Of a stretch of 64,000 nt of DNA, positions 59,229-64,000 are shown piece by piece. Below the pieces are notes generated by a model. The model was not told the origin of the DNA and searched no databases. It was given only the letters and a program-made list of their open reading frames with translations. The stretch is from positions 34,378,833 to 34,442,832 of the forward strand of contig CM038466.1 of assembly GCA_021464415.1 (NCBI GenBank), given 5' to 3'. The DNA is from Lonicera japonica (Eukaryota; Streptophyta; Magnoliopsida; Dipsacales; Caprifoliaceae). How positions within the stretch are numbered: the first letter of the stretch is position 1; each line of letters begins with the position of its first letter. The translations under genes and the position numbers were made by a program.

Positions 59229-62200
59229 TTAGGCATAAGTCGGGTCTTCGAGAGGGGTGGACTCCTCTCGAACTGGGAATTCCAAAAACGGCTTAAGACA
59301 TTGTCCATTCACCTTGAAAATGTAGCCGGTTTTGGGATCCTCAACATTCACAGCCCCAAAAGGAAATACTTGACGGACAACATAGGGGCCGGTCCAACGA
59401 GACTTTAACTTCCCGGGGAAGAGATGCAACCGAGTGTCATAAACAAGAACTTTGTGCCCAAGTTTGAATTCTTTCCTCAAAATGGATTTATCATGAAAGA
59501 TTTTGGCACGTTCCTTGCTTATTTTTGCATTATCATAAGCATCTCTTCTTAACTCCTCAATTTCATTAATTTGCAACTTACGGTCAAGCCCGGCTTTTTC
59601 GAAATCACAGTTAACCATCTTAGTTGCCCAGTATGATTTGTGTTCCAACTCTACTGGCAAATGACATGGTTTTCCATATACAATGCGATAGGGAGACATA
59701 TCTAGAGTTGTTTTGTACGCAGTACGGTAAGCCCAAAGTGCATCAGTCAGTCTTAACGACCAATCCTTGCGGTTCGGGTTTACCGTTTTCTCTAGAATCT
59801 GTTTGATCTCCCTATTTGCCAGCTCGGCTTGACCGTTAGTTTGAGGGTGATAAGCGAGCGACACTTTGTGATTTACACCATACTTTTGCATTAATGATTG
59901 AAATGGTCTGTTGCAAAAGTGAGTACCACCATCGCTTATTATTGCCTTGGGCGTGCCAAAACGTGCAAGAATGTGTTCTTTCAGAAATCGGATCACCACT
60001 TTGTGATCGTTTTTCTTACACGCTTGGGCTTCCACCCATTTCGAAACATAATCTACGGCAACTAAAATATAAAGATTACCGTAGGAGGATGGGAATGGTC
60101 CCATAAAATCGATGCCCCAGCAATCGAAGATTTCAATCATCAGGATTGGATTGAGTGGCATCATATTCCTCTTGGAGATCCCTCCAAGCATTTGGCATCT
60201 TTGACATGCCTTGCAAAAGCGTTGTGCGTCCTTAAAAAGCGACGGCCAATACAATCCACTTTGCAGAATCTTCGCGGTGGTCTTCTTTGCCGAGAAGTGT
60301 CCTCCGCAAGCCTCAGAATGACAGAAAGATAGAGCTCTCTCCACTTCTTCCTCTGGGATGCACCGTCTGATAATCTGATCCGCACAATACTTAAACAGGT
60401 ACGGTTCATCCCAATAGAATCGACCCACTTCACTCAAAAACCTTTTTCTATCTTGTGCGCCCCATGACTTTGGTATCTTGTCAGTTACAAGATAATTTAT
60501 AATGTCTGCATACCATGGGAGCGTCGAGATTGCCAATAATTGTTCGTCTGGAAACGAATCTTGGATCGGGCTTTCTTCAATGTTGTTCGTAAAAGTGAGT
60601 CGAGACAGATGATCGGCCACCACGTTCTCGACTCCCTTTTTGTCCTTGATGCTTAAATGGAATTCTTGCAATAAGAGTATCCACCTCAAAAGCCGCGGCT
60701 TGGCATCTTTCTTTGTGAATAGATACTTCAATGCCGCGTGATCCGTGAAAATCACAATTGGCGATCCTATCAAATAGGATCGGAACTTGTCTAGGGCGAA
60801 GACAATTGCTAGAAGCTCTTTCTCTGTCGTGGTGTAGTTCATCTGCGCATCATTCAAGGTCCTACTTGCATAGTATATCACACCCGGTTTCTTGTCTTTC
60901 CGTTGACCAAGAACCGCTCCCACCGCATAGTCACTTGCGTCGCACATAAGCTCGAATGGCAAGCTCCAGTCCGGTGTCTGCATAATCGGCGCAGTAGTAA
61001 GCATATGCTTCAGAGAGACAAAGGCTTCCTCGCACTTGGCATCCCACTGAAAGGGTGCATCCTTGAGAAGTAGACTACACATGGGCTTGGAAATGGAACT
61101 GAAGTTCTTGATAAACCTCCTATAAAACCCGGCATGTCCTAGAAAAGATCGAACATCTTTGACATTCTTCGGTGTAGGAAGTTTAGCAATCAACTCAATT
61201 TTAGCTTTATCCACCTCGATTCCTTCTGAAGAAATGATGTGCCCCAAAACGATTCCCTTGGTAACCATAAAATGGCACTTCTCCCAGTTCAATACCAATT
61301 GTTTTTCCACGCATCTTCCCAAGACCTGTTCCAGGTTAGCCAAGCAATTGTCGAATGACTTACCATAGATGGTAAAGTCATCCATAAAAACTTCCAAAGT
61401 CCTTTCCACCATATCGCTAAAGATACTTAGCATGCACCGTTGGAAAGTGGCCGGTGCATTACATAGACCAAAGGGCATTCTTCGATAAGCGAAGGTACCA
61501 AAAGGACATGTAAAGGTGGTTTTTTCTTGATCATCTAGGTCAATCTCAATTTGATTGTACCCGGAAAAACCATCGAGGAAAGAGTAATATTCATGACCCG
61601 CTACCCTCTCTAGAGTTTGATCCAAAAAGGGGAGGGGGAAATGATCTTTACGAGTAGCCTCATTTAGTTTACGGTAGTCAATACACATTCGCCACCCGGT
61701 GGTGACTCTTTGCGGAATCAACTCGTTTGATTCGTTCTTGACTACCGTAAGACCCGATTTTTTCGGTACCACTTGAGTTGGACTAACCCATTTACTATCC
61801 GAGATTGGATAGATGATCTTTGCATCCAATAATTTCAACACCTCGTTCCTTACCACTTCTTGCATGTTAGGATTCAACCGGCGTTGAAATTGCCTTGATG
61901 TTTTTGCCCCATCCTCCAAGTGAATTTTATGTGTACAAATCAAAGGGCTTATTCCTTGGAGGTCGGCAAGAGTCCAACCAAAAGCTTTTTTATATTTACC
62001 AAGCAAATGAACTAACCTTCCTTCTTGGTCATCCGAAAGTTCGGACGAGATGATAACTGGGAAGGTATCTGAAGCTCCCAAAAAGGCATACTTCAAATTG
62101 CTCGGCAATAGCTTGAGATCCATTTTTCCTTCAAGCTTTTTGGTGGGAGATTGTGTGTTTTCCTCTTTCTCCAAAAACTCAACCTGTTTGTCACACAAGG

Positions 62201-63473
62201 AAAACACTTGCATACAATCCTCGGGTTCATCGGAAGTGGTTAGATAATCTTCCGTTGACTCCGATTCGAAATTTGCCACAAAGTGGTCTTGGATACATAA
62301 CTCTATTATGTTCACGTGTTCACTTTCCTCATCATCATCGTCGTCTCTTTGATTGCTCAAAGAGAACACGTTTAGCTCTAAAGTCATGTTTCCAAATGCT
62401 AACTTCACAATTCCATTCTTGCAATTTATTATGGCATTAGAAGTAGCAAGAAATGGTCGCCCAAGGATAACTGGAATCTCCTTAGCGGGATTCGACACGG
62501 GTTGCATGTCGAGGATGATAAAATCAACCGGAAAATAAAACTTGTCAATTTGGACAAGTACATCCTCGACTATCCCTCTTGGGATCTTAACGGATCGGTC
62601 CGCTAATTGGATTGTAACCCTCGTGGGTTTCAACTCACCCAACCCCAATTGTTGATATACAGAATATGGGAGTACGTTCACACTTGCTCCCAAATCTAGC
62701 AAAGCATTTTTGATCCTACAATTTCCTATGACACACGAAATTGTGGGGCAACCGGGGTCCTTGAACTTAGGGGCTCTCGTGCCTTGCATGATGGAGCTCA
62801 CTTGCTCCGCCATAAAGGCCTTCTTCTTAACATTCAACCTTCGTTTTGTCGTGCATAAGTCCTTGAGGAACTTAGCATACGAAGGTATTTGCTTGACCGC
62901 GTCAAGCAATGGAATGTTGATTTTCACTTGCCTAAAAACATCCAAAATCTCGGTATTAGACTTGGACGGTTGGTTCAATCTCTCCGGAAATGGGACTTTG
63001 ATCCCATTTTTGATCTTTTCAAGATCCTCCTTCCCTCGTCTCTCTTCCTCTCTTCTCTTTTCGTCACTCACAACTTGTTCAACCTCCGACTCCTCAACAC
63101 TTGTAGATTTAACTATGTCCGCCACCTTGGGGGTTTTAGGAACAATAGTCTTGTCTACCTCCTTCCCACTTCTCAGGATCGTGATAGATTTGAGTTCTTC
63201 TATCTTGGTGCTAGACTCTCCTCCTTCCATGACTTGAACTTGCCCTCTAGGATTAACTAAAGGTTGAGAGGGGAATTTTCCCTTCTCTTGAGTAGCTAGG
63301 GAGGTGGTGAGTTTAGACATTTGAGTTTTTAACTCACCTACATCACGATCCGTTTTGTCCACAAATGACCTTAACAAAGCTTCCAAGTTTTGGTTGGGGT
63401 TTTGATTTTGAGGTGGAACAAAAGAGTTTTGAGGTTGTTGTTGCCTTTGGTTCTGATGATATTGGTTGTGGTT
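59229..63473 (-). CDS. Athila-type Ty3/gypsy pol (end of gag, PR, RT, RNase H, integrase)
   Basis: One open frame from just after an in-frame TAG (63474-63476) to TAA. There is no natural ATG at its left end, so it is part of one gag-pol frame. Domains (residues counted from 63386): protease [14 protein letters not shown], about 227-240; reverse transcriptase with [25 protein letters not shown] and catalytic EVFMDD near 666; RNase H with CDAS near 816, [12 protein letters not shown] and [10 protein letters not shown]; integrase HHCC zinc region (HSEACGGH...CKACQRC), then [19 protein letters not shown] and HPQTNGQAE, giving D-D-E with about 35 residues between the last two. All catalytic residues are present and no frameshift is visible. 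This matches the Athila lineage, which follows with an extra 3' ORF. Confidence 0.93.
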   Translation of the reverse strand, partial: NHNQYHQNQRQQQPQNSFVPPQNQNPNQNLEALLRSFVDKTDRDVGELKTQMSKLTTSLATQEKGKFPSQPLVNPRGQVQVMEGGESSTKIEELKSITILRSGKEVDKTIVPKTPKVADIVKSTSVEESEVEQVVSDEKRREEERRGKEDLEKIKNGIKVPFPERLNQPSKSNTEILDVFRQVKINIPLLDAVKQIPSYAKFLKDLCTTKRRLNVKKKAFMAEQVSSIMQGTRAPKFKDPGCPTISCVIGNCRIKNALLDLGASVNVLPYSVYQQLGLGELKPTRVTIQLADRSVKIPRGIVEDVLVQIDKFYFPVDFIILDMQPVSNPAKEIPVILGRPFLATSNAIINCKNGIVKLAFGNMTLELNVFSLSNQRDDDDDEESEHVNIIELCIQDHFVANFESESTEDYLTTSDEPEDCMQVFSLCDKQVEFLEKEENTQSPTKKLEGKMDLKLLPSNLKYAFLGASDTFPVIISSELSDDQEGRLVHLLGKYKKAFGWTLADLQGISPLICTHKIHLEDGAKTSRQFQRRLNPNMQEVVRNEVLKLLDAKIIYPISDSKWVSPTQVVPKKSGLTVVKNESNELIPQRVTTGWRMCIDYRKLNEATRKDHFPLPFLDQTLERVAGHEYYSFLDGFSGYNQIEIDLDDQEKTTFTCPFGTFAYRRMPFGLCNAPATFQRCMLSIFSDMVERTLEVFMDDFTIYGKSFDNCLANLEQVLGRCVEKQLVLNWEKCHFMVTKGIVLGHIISSEGIEVDKAKIELIAKLPTPKNVKDVRSFLGHAGFYRRFIKNFSSISKPMCSLLLKDAPFQWDAKCEEAFVSLKHMLTTAPIMQTPDWSLPFELMCDASDYAVGAVLGQRKDKKPGVIYYASRTLNDAQMNYTTTEKELLAIVFALDKFRSYLIGSPIVIFTDHAALKYLFTKKDAKPRLLRWILLLQEFHLSIKDKKGVENVVADHLSRLTFTNNIEESPIQDSFPDEQLLAISTLPWYADIINYLVTDKIPKSWGAQDRKRFLSEVGRFYWDEPYLFKYCADQIIRRCIPEEEVERALSFCHSEACGGHFSAKKTTAKILQSGLYWPSLFKDAQRFCKACQRCQMLGGISKRNMMPLNPILMIEIFDCWGIDFMGPFPSSYGNLYILVAVDYVSKWVEAQACKKNDHKVVIRFLKEHILARFGTPKAIISDGGTHFCNRPFQSLMQKYGVNHKVSLAYHPQTNGQAELANREIKQILEKTVNPNRKDWSLRLTDALWAYRTAYKTTLDMSPYRIVYGKPCHLPVELEHKSYWATKMVNCDFEKAGLDRKLQINEIEELRRDAYDNAKISKERAKIFHDKSILRKEFKLGHKVLVYDTRLHLFPGKLKSRWTGPYVVRQVFPFGAVNVEDPKTGYIFKVNGQCLKPFLEFPVREESTPLEDPTYA

Positions 63474-64000
63474 CTAACTTTGATTTCCTCCCCAACTGAA
63501 ATTGGGGTGATTCTTCCATCCCTCATTGTACCTTTGAGAGTAAGGATCATTTTGGTTACGATTTTGGTTGCTATTTTGGTTGTACTGGTGCAAAACATTG
63601 ACTTGGGCGGGATCTTTGAGGACTTCCCGAAAAGCGGGTATGGTAGGACAATCCTCGGTAGTGTGTCCTGAATTTTCGCAAATGACACACAACTGACTCG
63701 AGGATACTACATTGACCTCCTTAAGCTTACTTGCTTCCATTGCCTCTACCTTCTTAGACAATTGGAATAACCTTGCCCCCATGTCATCCTCATTGGACAC
63801 TTGGTACAACCCACCCCTTCCTAGAGTTTTTGCTTTGGGTTCCTCGGAATAGGTGTTCCAATTTTGAGCACCTTCCGCTAATTCATCAAAATACAATAAA
63901 GCCTCATCGGGATTCTTACTTAAGAATTGACCATTACACATGGTTTCAACAAACGTACGCATATCAGGGGTGAGAGATTCATAGAAAAAACTAACAAGGC
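63474..64000 (-). CDS. Athila-type gag, C-terminal part, runs off the window
   Basis: The frame is open from the window edge (SFFYESLTPDMRTFVETMCN, then GQFLSKNPDEALLYFDELAE) to a TAG at 63474-63476. It has one CCHC zinc knuckle, CVICENSGHTTEDC (CX2CX4HX4C), for nucleic acid binding in the capsid, and then a Gln/Asn-rich stretch. The stop is in the same frame as pol and 29 codons ahead of the first pol block; the Asn/Gln-rich sequence continues unchanged after it. TAG is one C-to-T change from CAG, so a nonsense mutation is likely, with programmed readthrough as the alternative. Confidence 0.85.
   Translation of the reverse strand, partial: LVSFFYESLTPDMRTFVETMCNGQFLSKNPDEALLYFDELAEGAQNWNTYSEEPKAKTLGRGGLYQVSNEDDMGARLFQLSKKVEAMEASKLKEVNVVSSSQLCVICENSGHTTEDCPTIPAFREVLKDPAQVNVLHQYNQNSNQNRNQNDPYSQRYNEGWKNHPNFSWGGNQS

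Overview
The window is AT-rich, intergenic plant nuclear DNA, probably from a eudicot. It carries plant Ty3/gypsy (Athila-type and a chromovirus-like remnant), Ty1/copia, LINE, hAT and MITE sequences, tRNA-derived SINE-like units, and one broken plant-type gene with GT-AG introns. I see no intact host gene, no rRNA, no true tRNA gene and no bacterial or organellar features.

Left end (1-900, minus strand): three exon-like pieces of a chloroplast AAED1/PRXL2-type thioredoxin-like gene. The exon that should carry the CxxC active site is absent and a splice donor is lost. The first exon contains an in-frame 33-bp minisatellite.

0.9-39 kb: a mosaic of small and decayed elements. An unclassified dispersed repeat (called DR-A here) recurs at about 0.9, 3.1, 23.5/24.9, 30.1, 33.4 and 34.6 kb. 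Copy 3 is split by a hAT-type element that is itself split by a second hAT-type element, and each has recognisable 8-bp target-site duplications (TSDs). There are several inverted-repeat MITEs (9-bp TSD, 7-bp TSD and PIF/Harbinger-like), a 411-bp near-identical direct duplication, RNase H-type LINE debris, and a decayed region (about 16.8-19.9 kb) with a 21-bp-periodic array of GATC-centred palindromes.

39-54 kb: a chromovirus-like pol tail, a clean solo LTR with 5-bp TSD (40,254-41,123), LINE remnants including a 5'-truncated RTE-type insertion with 12-bp TSD and (TTG)n tail, a long imperfect hairpin, and a decayed Ty1/copia element interrupted by a hAT-like insertion.

54.3-64 kb: most of a well preserved Athila-type Ty3/gypsy element on the minus strand. 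In its own 5'->3' order it has the end of gag with a zinc knuckle, an in-frame TAG, a complete PR-RT-RH-IN pol, an array of CATGATCGATCATG palindromes, a third ORF of the putative plant transposon protein type, a noncoding stretch, a polypurine tract and a 3' LTR of about 1.66 kb that carries the same palindrome array. The 5' LTR and the start of gag lie beyond the right edge. The helically phased palindromes (pairs 21 bp apart, pairs repeating every 62-64 bp) around ORF3 and in U3 are the most unusual feature of the window.
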